Of a stretch of DNA of 60,583 nucleotides, positions 34,068 through 42,351 are shown one piece after another. Position 1 is the first letter of the stretch. Each line of letters starts with the position of its first letter. The DNA lies in NCBI GenBank assembly GCA_022394755.1, contig JAGFCA010000038.1:1-60583 (forward strand), read 5' to 3'. The notes under the pieces are model-generated. The model worked only from the letters and a program-made list of their open reading frames with translations, did not search any database and was not told the origin of the DNA. A program made the translations under genes and the position numbers. The DNA comes from Candidatus Poribacteria bacterium (GTDB lineage Bacteria; Poribacteria; WGA-4E; WGA-3G).

Positions 34068-35327
34068 ATGGAGACACAACCGAATCTATCGAATGTAAAT
34101 ACTTCATCTTGTCCATCCGACTTGAAAATAACTGATATGCGTATTGTGCGTACCCAAGTTGGAGGTCCAATTCTGAAGTTGGAAACAAATCAAGGTATTC
34201 ATGGTCTTGGTGAAGTGCGTGATGGTGCAAGTCCAACCTATGCGTTAATGCTAAAAAGTCGGTTATTAGGTGAAAACCCTTGTAATGTTGATAAGATTTT
34301 TAGAGAAATCAAGCAGTTTGGACATCATGCCCGTCAAGGTGGAGGGGTATGTGGTATTGAAATGGCATTGATGGACCTTGCTGGCAAAGCCTACGGTGTA
34401 CCGTGTTATCAACTTGCAGGTGGTAAATTCCGTGATAAGATACGATGTTATAGTGATACACCTTCTCTAAGAGATGCAGAAGACATGGGAAACATACTTC
34501 AAGAACGGATCGATCGAGGATTCACTTTTTTGAAGATGGATATTGGTGTAGGATTACTTCGTGGAATAGACGGTACACTTTCAGCTCCGGATGGTAATTT
34601 AGATACAAATTCCCTGATGCACCCATTCACTGGAATTCGTTTAACTGAGAAAGGTATCAGTATTCTGTGTGAGTATGTTGAGACAGTTAGAAATATAATA
34701 GGTTATGAAATTCCTTTAGCAGTAGACCATTTTGGACATATAGGAATTGAAGATTGTATTAGACTTGGAAATGCATTGGAGAAATACAATTTAGCATGGT
34801 TAGAGGATATGGTTCCATGGCAATTTACAGATCAGTATGTTCGACTTTCAAACTCCTGTGCAACACCAATTTGTACCGGTGAGGACATCTATTGTAAAGA
34901 GGATTTTATGCCTTTATTTGAAAGTAGAGGAATAGCAATATGCCATCCAGATATTGCTACTTCAGGTGGGATTTTGGAAACTAAGAAGATTGGAGATCTG
35001 GCAGAAGATCACGGAATAGCCATGGCACTTCACATGGCGGGTACACCTGTATGTGCAATGGCAAGTGTACATTGTGCAGCAGCGACTTCAAATTTTATGG
35101 TCTTGGAGAATCATTCTGTGGATAATCCATGGTGGGATGAGATGGTCACCGGTTTACCTAATCCAATTATACAGGATGGATATATCACTGTACCAGACTC
35201 TCCTGGATTAGGCATTGAGTTAAACGAATCGGTAATCAAAGAACATCTACATTCAGATGAAACTGGATATTTTGTACCTACAACAGAATGGGATACCGAA
35301 CGTTCACATGATCGATTGTGGAGTTAG
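34068..35327 (+). CDS. Enolase-superfamily enzyme (mandelate racemase/muconate lactonising type)
   Basis: 419 residues, last gene of the operon. N-terminal capping domain (GPILKLETNQGIHGLGEVRD), then the barrel: FLKMDIG (about 164; the usual KxK reads KMD), metal ligands D in LAVDHFG (about 223), E in AWLEDM and E in CTGED, HPDIATSGGI, and the acid/base histidine in ALHMAGTP (about 325). This fits a sugar-acid dehydratase or racemase. With the Gfo/Idh, isomerase and RraA-like enzymes it suggests an oxidise-dehydrate-cleave route for a sugar acid. AGAGGG lies about 9 bases upstream. Confidence 0.85.
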   Translation: METQPNLSNVNTSSCPSDLKITDMRIVRTQVGGPILKLETNQGIHGLGEVRDGASPTYALMLKSRLLGENPCNVDKIFREIKQFGHHARQGGGVCGIEMALMDLAGKAYGVPCYQLAGGKFRDKIRCYSDTPSLRDAEDMGNILQERIDRGFTFLKMDIGVGLLRGIDGTLSAPDGNLDTNSLMHPFTGIRLTEKGISILCEYVETVRNIIGYEIPLAVDHFGHIGIEDCIRLGNALEKYNLAWLEDMVPWQFTDQYVRLSNSCATPICTGEDIYCKEDFMPLFESRGIAICHPDIATSGGILETKKIGDLAEDHGIAMALHMAGTPVCAMASVHCAAATSNFMVLENHSVDNPWWDEMVTGLPNPIIQDGYITVPDSPGLGIELNESVIKEHLHSDETGYFVPTTEWDTERSHDRLWS

Positions 35328-35369
35328 AGTTCAAATATCGTATTCACTGTTGTATCACCGACAATAATT

Positions 35370-35403
35370 GTGACTGGACGGATAAATAATACCCGTCCAT
35401 CAC
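35370..35403. terminator. Terminator between convergent operons
   Basis: GTGA-TGGACGG (35370-35381) pairs with CCGTCCATCAC (35393-35403) around an AT loop. It sits between the convergent enolase-type gene and the LamG gene and may serve both. Confidence 0.65.
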
Positions 35404-35438
35404 ATAAACACATACTGGTTCATAAATAGAATACTGAA

Positions 35439-36227
35439 TTACTTTTTAAGATTTCCCCAAGTGGTAGTCATTTTACCACGGACAGATACTTCAAGTGTTT
35501 CGTTGACTATCTTCTGAATATTCGCTTCTGATAAAGCGTAGTTGGCTAACATAACCTCGTCCATAGTTCCCTGAAAGAATCTTGGACAACACGCATTAGC
35601 TTCCCCACCAAACCTTAGGACTCGATCAGGTGCACTTCTACCAGGACCTTTCTGAGGAATTACTTTTCCATCGTGTTCACCGTTAAAATAAAACTTTGCT
35701 TCGCTACCATCCCATACAAGTGCAACATGTGTCCACTCTTTTGTTTTAATCTTACCATCAGATATATGGTATCCAGGGGAAGTAGTGTCATAAAAATAGT
35801 AGGCAAGTTGACCTACTCCAGGTTCAATTTGTAGATAATAACTGTTCTTATAGAAGATTGTACCTTTATTTTCTTGACCGTCAGCAGGGAGTTCATCAAG
35901 ATATATCCATGCCATCATTGTAATTGCTGCATCAATATCAATTTCATTTGAATTTGGAATTTCAATGAATTGGGATTTTCCTACTACTCCTGACATATTT
36001 ACTGCCTTCCCAAGAATTCCTTCTGTCCATTTTATATCACCGGTAAGTTTACCTTCTAATCCGGCAGTTGCATCTTTGACTGTATTACCGCTTCCTTCAT
36101 CGAAATGCCACACGTATAACTTTTTACCGAGTTGTGCTTGATTTCCTTTACCTCCAGCTGTGAACCCGTCATTGCAAATAGTTATACTTAGAAAAAGACT
36201 CAATATTATCCAAATATGGAACTTCAT
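35439..36227 (-). CDS. Secreted LamG-domain protein
   Basis: 262 residues. Signal peptide (about 1-23), then a LamG/concanavalin-like jelly roll: YVWHFDEGSGNTVKDATAG (about 39-57), ITMMAWIYLDELP, KTKEWTHVALVWDG and KFYFNGEHDG, closing with DEVMLANYALSEANIQKI. It ends GKMTTTWGNLKK, a tail of the same type as those at 1237 and 36374. Probably exported and glycan- or matrix-binding. Its paralogue lies 146 bases upstream; the GAGGAGC site precedes the ATG. Confidence 0.85.
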   Translation of the reverse strand: MKFHIWIILSLFLSITICNDGFTAGGKGNQAQLGKKLYVWHFDEGSGNTVKDATAGLEGKLTGDIKWTEGILGKAVNMSGVVGKSQFIEIPNSNEIDIDAAITMMAWIYLDELPADGQENKGTIFYKNSYYLQIEPGVGQLAYYFYDTTSPGYHISDGKIKTKEWTHVALVWDGSEAKFYFNGEHDGKVIPQKGPGRSAPDRVLRFGGEANACCPRFFQGTMDEVMLANYALSEANIQKIVNETLEVSVRGKMTTTWGNLKK

Positions 36228-36301
36228 TGTGCTCCTCCATGTATATTGTTGTGTTTGTATTGGTAATTTGACAGGATTAACTAATAAACTATTGAGGTAA
36301 T

Positions 36302-36322
36302 GGGTAGGTAGATAACCTACCC
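36302..36322 (-). terminator. Hairpin between the two LamG genes
   Basis: GGGTAGGT (36302-36309) pairs with ACCTACCC (36315-36322), loop AGATA, about 50 bases past the end of the upstream LamG gene. No strong U-run. Confidence 0.5.
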
Positions 36323-36373
36323 AAGAGTTAAGTTAGAGAGGTGTTAAATCAAATTGTAACTATAGAAATACAA

Positions 36374-36829
36374 TTATTCTTTCATGTCCGCCCAAATAGT
36401 AGCCAATTTTCCACCTGGTGATACATCAAAGAAAACACCATTATTCATATCACTGTTGATTTCATCTTCAGATAAGGCACGGCTATAAACAGCAACTTCA
36501 TCCACCATCCCTACCATTCCGGCAAGTCCTGTTTGACCATTACCAATACGAAAAACAGTATCGACACTGGTAATCTTTCCTACTGGTGGTTTGAATTCAA
36601 CATCCAATTTTCCATCGATATATTGACGTATCATATCACCATCGTAAGTTGTAGCGACATGATGCCATTCTTTCAAAGTAGGTTTAATCGTTTGTTTGTT
36701 ACGAGTTCCTTGCCAACCTCCAATGTCAATCCAAGTTTCAATTTGAGGAGCCCCTGTAAACTGAGCGCTCCATTGATGGCAATACCCACCTTTATTTCCG
36801 GCTGTTCTACGTCCCATTAAGTTGGAATC
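36374..36829 (-). CDS. Secreted LamG-domain protein, 3' part (frameshifted)
   Basis: Continues the frame at 36817-37143 if one A is added to the AAA at 36831-36833 (minus strand): EESQ then NDSNLMGRRTAGN. It carries the second half of the LamG fold (LKEWHHVATTYDG, IRQYIDGKLD, GMVDEVAVYSRALSEDEI) and ends GKLATIWADMKE. An ATG at 36817 happens to fall here but is inside the domain. Full length would be about 256 residues, like its neighbour. Confidence 0.8.
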   Translation of the reverse strand, partial: DSNLMGRRTAGNKGGYCHQWSAQFTGAPQIETWIDIGGWQGTRNKQTIKPTLKEWHHVATTYDGDMIRQYIDGKLDVEFKPPVGKITSVDTVFRIGNGQTGLAGMVGMVDEVAVYSRALSEDEINSDMNNGVFFDVSPGGKLATIWADMKE

Positions 36830-37143
36830 ATTTGAGATTCTTCAGGAAAAAACCATGCTTGCATCGTTAATGCATCGGTTATGTCAAGTTCAGGAACAGA
36901 GTCAACCTCAACGAATTTTCCAGGACCATCCAATAGAATACAATTCCCGATTTTACCGTCTTTTGACCAAGTTGCTCCATTTAAGGTGGCTTCAAGGTTA
37001 TTCCCACTTGCATCTTTTGCAGTATTACCTGTACCTTCGTCAAAAGGTAAATACATCATGAGATCTTTGTCATCATTTATTCCCCATGCATTGTAGGAAA
37101 GTAAGATAAAATATATTAGAACAAAATGAGAGATAATTTTCAT
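36817..37143 (-). CDS. Secreted LamG-domain protein, 5' part (frameshifted)
   Basis: 108 codons: signal peptide (about 1-21, ending AWG), then the first LamG strands, LMMYLPFDEGTGNTAKDASG and LTMQAWFFPEE, before a premature stop caused by the slip at 36831-36833. Together with 36374-36829 it forms one gene, a paralogue of 35439-36227. A GGAG site lies about 8 bases upstream of the ATG. Confidence 0.8.
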   Translation of the reverse strand: MKIISHFVLIYFILLSYNAWGINDDKDLMMYLPFDEGTGNTAKDASGNNLEATLNGATWSKDGKIGNCILLDGPGKFVEVDSVPELDITDALTMQAWFFPEESQMIPT

Positions 37144-37272
37144 TGTGAAAACTCCTTATTGGATTAGTTAAATCAGATCTGAAATCTATATTAATGGGAT
37201 CAATCAATGAAGTATTAGACATACTTAGGTGTATTATGTTTTAATGCAACTTCAATTGGTAATAATTCATAG

Positions 37273-38907
37273 TTAGAATCTTGAAATTTCAAGTTCTTTA
37301 GATGTAATAAACTCCAATAATGCAGGAACACCTTCTTGTGTTTTTTGAATACCTCGTTTTAATGCTGGTATAATGTCTTCAGGTGATTCAACTCGCTCAC
37401 CATAACCTCCAAACGCTTTAGCCATATCAGCATAATGACCAGATATATCTGTGGATCGATATTTCTCAGTAGAAACTTGCATAATTGGAATCTCAATTGC
37501 CATAGAGAAATTATTGAAAAGCACAGATAGTATTGGAATTCTTTCACGTACAGCTGTTTCAAAATCCATACCTGTGAACCCTATTGCAGCATCACCCCAT
37601 ACATTTACACAGAGTGCATCAGGTTTTGCCAGTTTAGCACCCATTGCTAATCCGAGTCCATATCCAAGTTGTGTAGTTTTACCCCATCCGATATAAGAGA
37701 GTGGGGTAACAGATTCCCAGAATGGTGAAAGTTGGTCACGTGGACTACCTGCATCGTGTGTAATAATAGTATTCTTCACTTCAACGGTTTGCATCATATC
37801 CCAAATAACACGATAGGGTGTCATAGGATTCTCTGTTGATGTAAGTTTCGGCATCCACTCTTTTAACCATTCCTGTTTAATGCTACTTATCTCTGCTGTA
37901 ATCGAAGTTACATCCCTGGCAGGTTTACCATTAAGCCGATCTTTAACAGCTTCAATTAGACCATTTAAAATTAAACCTGCATCACCTACCAGAGCAGCAT
38001 CAACTGGAATATCTTTGTTAATATCTTCAGGATCTAATGTCGCATGTATAACGCGCTTGCCATCAGGAATTGTTACACCGAAATTAGTTCTTGTGAAACT
38101 ACATCCGATACCAAATAGTAGGTCGGTTTTTTCAAGAAAATGGTGTACAGGTTTTGGTATAGATCTGCCACCAGAACCAAGAGCTAATGGATGATTTTCT
38201 GGGAATGCACTTTTACCTCCTAAACTTGTTGTTACTGGTGCAGCGAGAAGTTCAGCCAGTTCTTTTAATGCATCCCATGCTTGTGCATAATGGACACCTT
38301 GTCCAGCATAAATAACAGGGCATTCAGCATCAATTAAAGCAGCAGCCACTGCATCTATTTCGGAACTATCAGGAGCATATCGTACCTTTGGCACCGGAGT
38401 TGGATCAAATGGTTCAGGTACTTCTGCATTCATCAGGTCGCCCGGAATTTCCACAAGAGTTGGTCTTGGTCTACCATTCCTAACTTGTGTAAAAGCACGT
38501 CGCATCACTTCTGGTAAAGCTTCAGGGATAGTTAACTGCTCACAGGATTTTGTAACATTACGAAAATTCAAAGAGGAATTGAAGTTTGGTTGTATCTGAG
38601 TTAATGTTCGAGCATACCCCATGGGTAATACTACAATAGGAGCTGAATCTCCATAGGCTTGGGCAACGCCTCCGAAAGCGTTTTCAGATCCCGGACCACT
38701 CTGCATACAAAACACACCAATCTTTTCACCAGAAGTAATTCTACTTAAGGCATCAGCCATGTGTAAACCGATCCGTTCTTGGCGTACAATTATAGGTCTA
38801 ATGTCTACCTTTGCAGCTGCCTCTATCAAATGGTTAACTGGGTATGCAAAAAGATATTCTACACCTTCTGCCTTTAAGACTCTTGCAACTGCATCAACGA
38901 CTTTCAT
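37273..38907 (-). CDS. Thiamine-diphosphate enzyme (acetolactate-synthase-like large subunit)
   Basis: 544 residues with the three-domain plan: Pyr domain with catalytic Glu44 (IIVRQERIGLHM), central domain, and PP domain with the ThDP/Mg motif starting GDAAIGF at about 438 and ending FNN at about 466. GMQSGPG-like CMQSGPGSENAFGG is typical of the acetolactate synthase/glyoxylate carboligase group. No small subunit is nearby, so a catabolic 2-keto-acid decarboxylase or carboligase is likelier than branched amino-acid synthesis. It follows the PhyH gene with a 17-base gap, so the two are likely co-transcribed. Confidence 0.85.
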   Translation of the reverse strand: MKVVDAVARVLKAEGVEYLFAYPVNHLIEAAAKVDIRPIIVRQERIGLHMADALSRITSGEKIGVFCMQSGPGSENAFGGVAQAYGDSAPIVVLPMGYARTLTQIQPNFNSSLNFRNVTKSCEQLTIPEALPEVMRRAFTQVRNGRPRPTLVEIPGDLMNAEVPEPFDPTPVPKVRYAPDSSEIDAVAAALIDAECPVIYAGQGVHYAQAWDALKELAELLAAPVTTSLGGKSAFPENHPLALGSGGRSIPKPVHHFLEKTDLLFGIGCSFTRTNFGVTIPDGKRVIHATLDPEDINKDIPVDAALVGDAGLILNGLIEAVKDRLNGKPARDVTSITAEISSIKQEWLKEWMPKLTSTENPMTPYRVIWDMMQTVEVKNTIITHDAGSPRDQLSPFWESVTPLSYIGWGKTTQLGYGLGLAMGAKLAKPDALCVNVWGDAAIGFTGMDFETAVRERIPILSVLFNNFSMAIEIPIMQVSTEKYRSTDISGHYADMAKAFGGYGERVESPEDIIPALKRGIQKTQEGVPALLEFITSKELEISRF

Positions 38908-38924
38908 ATAATAACTCCTCTATT

Positions 38925-39734
38925 CTATTGCGAAGTTGTAGGTATACCGGAATCCATAACGAGTGGAAAATGGTCGCCAGCCAGTTTTTCTCCATCTTTC
39001 ACAGTAACAAAACGCTTCATTACATGATTTCCACTCTCGTCATATAATGTATCACTTGTCATATAATGGACAGCAATAGCACGTCTTGGTTTTCCACTTT
39101 TATTGTCATGTGAACCGTGCCAAGTTAGTGAATGATGATAATGGACATATCCTTTACGTACAGGACAAAGTTCAACATCCAATTCATTTTCCTCAAATTT
39201 TTCAGGCATAGAATGAATATCTGGTACTGTATGTAAGAAAGAGATCTGATTCCCCCATTTATATGAACCTGGAACCATTCGCATACACCCGTTACTTTCA
39301 TCAACATCGTCAAGTGCAACCCATCCAGTTACTTGACTTGTTTTAGGTGTAAGAATAGGCCAGTAAGGTGAATCCTGATGCCACATATTAACACCACCAA
39401 CTTGTGCTGGTTTGTATTGAATCTGATCATGCCAAACTCTGACTTCTGTAGAGGATGTTAACTGTCCTATCTCTTCAACAACAATGGGGTTATATACCAA
39501 TTCACGGTACGCAGGACTTGCTTCCCATATATTCACTATTTGCCAAACAGGAGTTTCTTCTTTCCCACCTAAGTTAGCAATATGGACAGGTTGTGGGATA
39601 TTCTCCTTTTGGTATTCATCTATGACCCTTGTCAATTCAGATCGTAATTCCTCAACCTGATTATCTGTTAATACACGACTTCCAAGGACAAAGCCCTTCT
39701 CACTAAATGTGTTGATTTGGGCTTGATTAAGCAT
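38925..39734 (-). CDS. Phytanoyl-CoA dioxygenase (PhyH) family protein, tandem copy A
   Basis: 269 residues. Fe ligands H119 and D121 in MWHQDSPYW, third His in SLTWHGSHDN (about 217), Arg in KPRRAIAVHYM. Conserved LGGKEETPVWQIVNIWEASP (about 55-74) marks the subgroup. About 70% identical by eye to the next gene upstream, 39853; a clear tandem duplication. 17 bases precede the ThDP gene, with which it probably forms an operon. Confidence 0.85.
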   Translation of the reverse strand: MLNQAQINTFSEKGFVLGSRVLTDNQVEELRSELTRVIDEYQKENIPQPVHIANLGGKEETPVWQIVNIWEASPAYRELVYNPIVVEEIGQLTSSTEVRVWHDQIQYKPAQVGGVNMWHQDSPYWPILTPKTSQVTGWVALDDVDESNGCMRMVPGSYKWGNQISFLHTVPDIHSMPEKFEENELDVELCPVRKGYVHYHHSLTWHGSHDNKSGKPRRAIAVHYMTSDTLYDESGNHVMKRFVTVKDGEKLAGDHFPLVMDSGIPTTSQ

Positions 39735-39852
39735 ATTTTTCTCCGATTCAAGTATTCTAAGTATATTGAAATAAATATAAATTTGTAAGAATTGCTAATT
39801 GCTTGCAATATGGAGATGTGGATTGAGATAACGATTTCTCATAATTTTGTTA

Positions 39853-40665
39853 TCACGATACAACATTCGTAGGTGTTCCAGATTCCATAACAAGTGGGAA
39901 ATGGTCACCTTCAAGTTTTTCGCCATTATTGACAGTTACAAATGGCTTCATTAAATGGTTTCCAGATTCATCATAGATTGTCTCGCTGGTCATATAGTGG
40001 ACAGCTATTGCTCTTCGGGCAGCATCGCTTGTATTATCGTGTGATCCGTGCCAAGTTAAGGAGTGGTGATAATGTACATGACCTTTTGCAACAGGACATA
40101 GTTCTACAGATAGATCATTGTCTTCGTACTTCTCAGGCATTGTATGAATATCTGGTAAAGTACGTAAGAATTCCATCTGACTACCCCAGTGATATGAACC
40201 CGGTACCATACTCATGCAACCGTTGCTTTCATCAACATCATCCAATGCTACCCAAGCAGTCACCTGACTGGTCTTTGGCATGAGTATACCCCATAGAGGA
40301 GAATCTTGATGCCATCGATTTACACCACCAATTTGTGGAGGTTTGTATTGAATTTGATCGTGCCAAACACGTAATTCTAATGAAGAGGTTAACTGACCAA
40401 TTTCTTCAACAATGATAGGATTGTAAATGAGTTTTTGAAATGCAGGACTTGCTTCCCATATATTTACAATCTGCCAGACAGGACTTTCTTCTTTTCCGCC
40501 AAGATTTGCAATTCGTACAGGTTGTTTAACCTCAGGTTTCTCATATTGATCTATCACCCTTGCTAATTCTGACCGTAACTCTTCAACATCATCGTCAGAC
40601 AAAACACGGTTACCGAGTAGAAAACCTTTCTTTTCAAACATATCAACCTGGGATTGAGTAAGCAT
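39853..40665 (-). CDS. Phytanoyl-CoA dioxygenase (PhyH) family protein, tandem copy B
   Basis: 270 residues with the same motifs as its neighbour: RWHQDSPLW (Fe ligands), SLTWHGSHDN, ARRAIAVHYM, LGGKEESPVWQIVNIWEASP. Differences are spread over the surface, while the active-site stretches are kept, so both copies are likely active and perhaps differ in substrate. A 118-base gap separates them; AGGAGAA precedes the ATG. Confidence 0.85.
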   Translation of the reverse strand: MLTQSQVDMFEKKGFLLGNRVLSDDDVEELRSELARVIDQYEKPEVKQPVRIANLGGKEESPVWQIVNIWEASPAFQKLIYNPIIVEEIGQLTSSLELRVWHDQIQYKPPQIGGVNRWHQDSPLWGILMPKTSQVTAWVALDDVDESNGCMSMVPGSYHWGSQMEFLRTLPDIHTMPEKYEDNDLSVELCPVAKGHVHYHHSLTWHGSHDNTSDAARRAIAVHYMTSETIYDESGNHLMKPFVTVNNGEKLEGDHFPLVMESGTPTNVVS

Positions 40666-40840
40666 ATTCTATTATTCTCCTAAGCAATTAGTCTACGGCA
40701 TTATATCATTTAAATTTCTTTGAGTCAATTTACATAAACATAGTATGAGTTATATATAATATCATACATTTAAGAAGAATAGTTCTTTGATGTAGTAATT
40801 CATAGATTTGAAATATTATGTGTAATCACATCATATCGCC

Positions 40841-41875
40841 CTATTTATTCTTTACACGATTTTTCAATTCTTCCCATTCATCATCAGTAAGTTTTGGCGG
40901 GTATTCTATCCGATTGCCAATTAGTGCTGATCGATATGCAGCCATTATTAAATCGAAACCATGAAGTGCATATTCGAGTCTGTTTCGATGTGGTTGATTT
41001 TCTTCATCAAGCCATGTAGCAATTGCTTTTGTGAATTCTTTTTGTCCAACTTTATCATCTTCACCGAAGTGTGTAGGTTCAATAAATGGATCCGTCATTC
41101 CATTAAGATGATATCCCCAGGTTCCATTTTCACGCCACCACATACGTCCTTTTGTACCCCAGAAATCTACATTACATCTTGGATTGCTACCTGGAAAGTC
41201 AATTGTACCATAAGCTGTCCTTGCAGATTCAAAGAAGACTCTGGCACCGTTTTCAAAGGTATATTGCGCGATGAGATCTTCAGGACACTGTCGGTCTGGT
41301 ACATCATAAATTTCACCACCTTCAACAGCACCCCATACATGTGTAATAGTAACATCTTTTAATGCGAAAAGAACGACATCCATTAGATGTGTGTCCATAT
41401 CAGTGATGTCCCCTTCTGTACAGGCACGAATAAAGTGTATGTCACCAAGCCTATCTTGGTCAAAAAATTCGAGTAGTTTTTCTGCAAATGGTAAATACCG
41501 ACGTTGATGATTTACGATAATTTTCAAACCTGTCTTTTCATGAACGGATGCCAGTGCCTCTGCTTCGCTTGGACGGAGGGCAATCGGTTTTTCTATTACC
41601 AATGCTTGTACACCAGCATCGGCAGCAGGTTCAACCCATATATGTCGTGGTACGGTAGGGGCAGTTACGGCATGAACAATATCCGGTTTTTCATTTTTTA
41701 ACATATCTTCATAGTCAGAATATCCGGAAACATTTAATTCTGATATGGCAGCATTACGTGTATTTTCATCAATTTCACATAATGCTATTACCTTCATGTT
41801 TTCTATTCCAGTATAACATCGAGCGTGATGGACCCCTCTTCTTCCACCAACAATTGCTGTTCTGTAGGTTGTCAT
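40841..41875 (-). CDS. Gfo/Idh/MocA-family oxidoreductase
   Basis: 344 residues. Rossmann start TYRTAIVGGRRGVHHARCY, then VIALCEIDENTRN and the conserved VIEKPIALRPSEA with the catalytic Lys. The C-terminal half contains ACTEGDITDMDTHLMDVVLF, which supplies the usual D and H. Only distantly related to the enzyme at 29788. First gene of the minus-strand group with the PhyH pair. Substrate unknown; likely a sugar or cyclitol derivative. Confidence 0.85.
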   Translation of the reverse strand: MTTYRTAIVGGRRGVHHARCYTGIENMKVIALCEIDENTRNAAISELNVSGYSDYEDMLKNEKPDIVHAVTAPTVPRHIWVEPAADAGVQALVIEKPIALRPSEAEALASVHEKTGLKIIVNHQRRYLPFAEKLLEFFDQDRLGDIHFIRACTEGDITDMDTHLMDVVLFALKDVTITHVWGAVEGGEIYDVPDRQCPEDLIAQYTFENGARVFFESARTAYGTIDFPGSNPRCNVDFWGTKGRMWWRENGTWGYHLNGMTDPFIEPTHFGEDDKVGQKEFTKAIATWLDEENQPHRNRLEYALHGFDLIMAAYRSALIGNRIEYPPKLTDDEWEELKNRVKNK

Positions 41876-42351
41876 GGTTTTCTCCGTATAATTAGTTGAG
41901 AATTGATTGATTTAGGATACTATTATTAGATAGTGATTTCCTCTATATCATTGTAATAGAATACATGGAAATAAATTGAATGTAATGTCGGTATTATATC
42001 AGAATTCAACATTGAAGTGATACTCATAAGAGAAGGGATATATATAATTTATTACTACGGTTGTTCTTTTTATATGGCTGAATCACCAATAACACGGATG
42101 ACACGGATAACACGGATAGGAGTGCAAATGGGAAATCAGTGGATAAGCCAGGAATACGGTATCCTGGAATTTTACACATATTTCATACAGCGAACAAAAA
42201 TCAGAAATGTTGTAGATTTATTCTAATTCTCTGTTGTAAAGTGAAAGAGTCTACACACCCAAAACAAACGTATTATTGAGAATAAAAGTGAATTTTGGTA
42301 TATTGCATTCATAGAAATTATATAAAATGGTCAACTCTGAGGAGAAATAGA
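41876..42351. other. Divergent intergenic region with a short tandem repeat
   Basis: Separates the Gfo/Idh gene (minus) from the esterase gene (plus). Holds the ACACGGATRA tandem at 42092-42118. Open frames here (42017-42226) have no recognisable content. Confidence 0.5.
42092..42118. repeat. Short tandem repeat, three units of about 10 bp
   Basis: ACACGGATGA, ACACGGATAA and CACGGATAG in a row. Confidence 0.65.

Noticed and set aside
37880..38194. 104-codon plus-strand open frame
   Set aside because: Antisense to the ThDP enzyme gene; no domain.
37273..38907. Biosynthetic acetolactate synthase (ilvB)
   Set aside because: No regulatory subunit or ilv gene nearby and the setting is catabolic, so only the broader family is named.
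42295..42351. Upstream extension of the esterase gene by 19 codons
   Set aside because: The GAGGAG site falls within the extension and points to the ATG at 42352.
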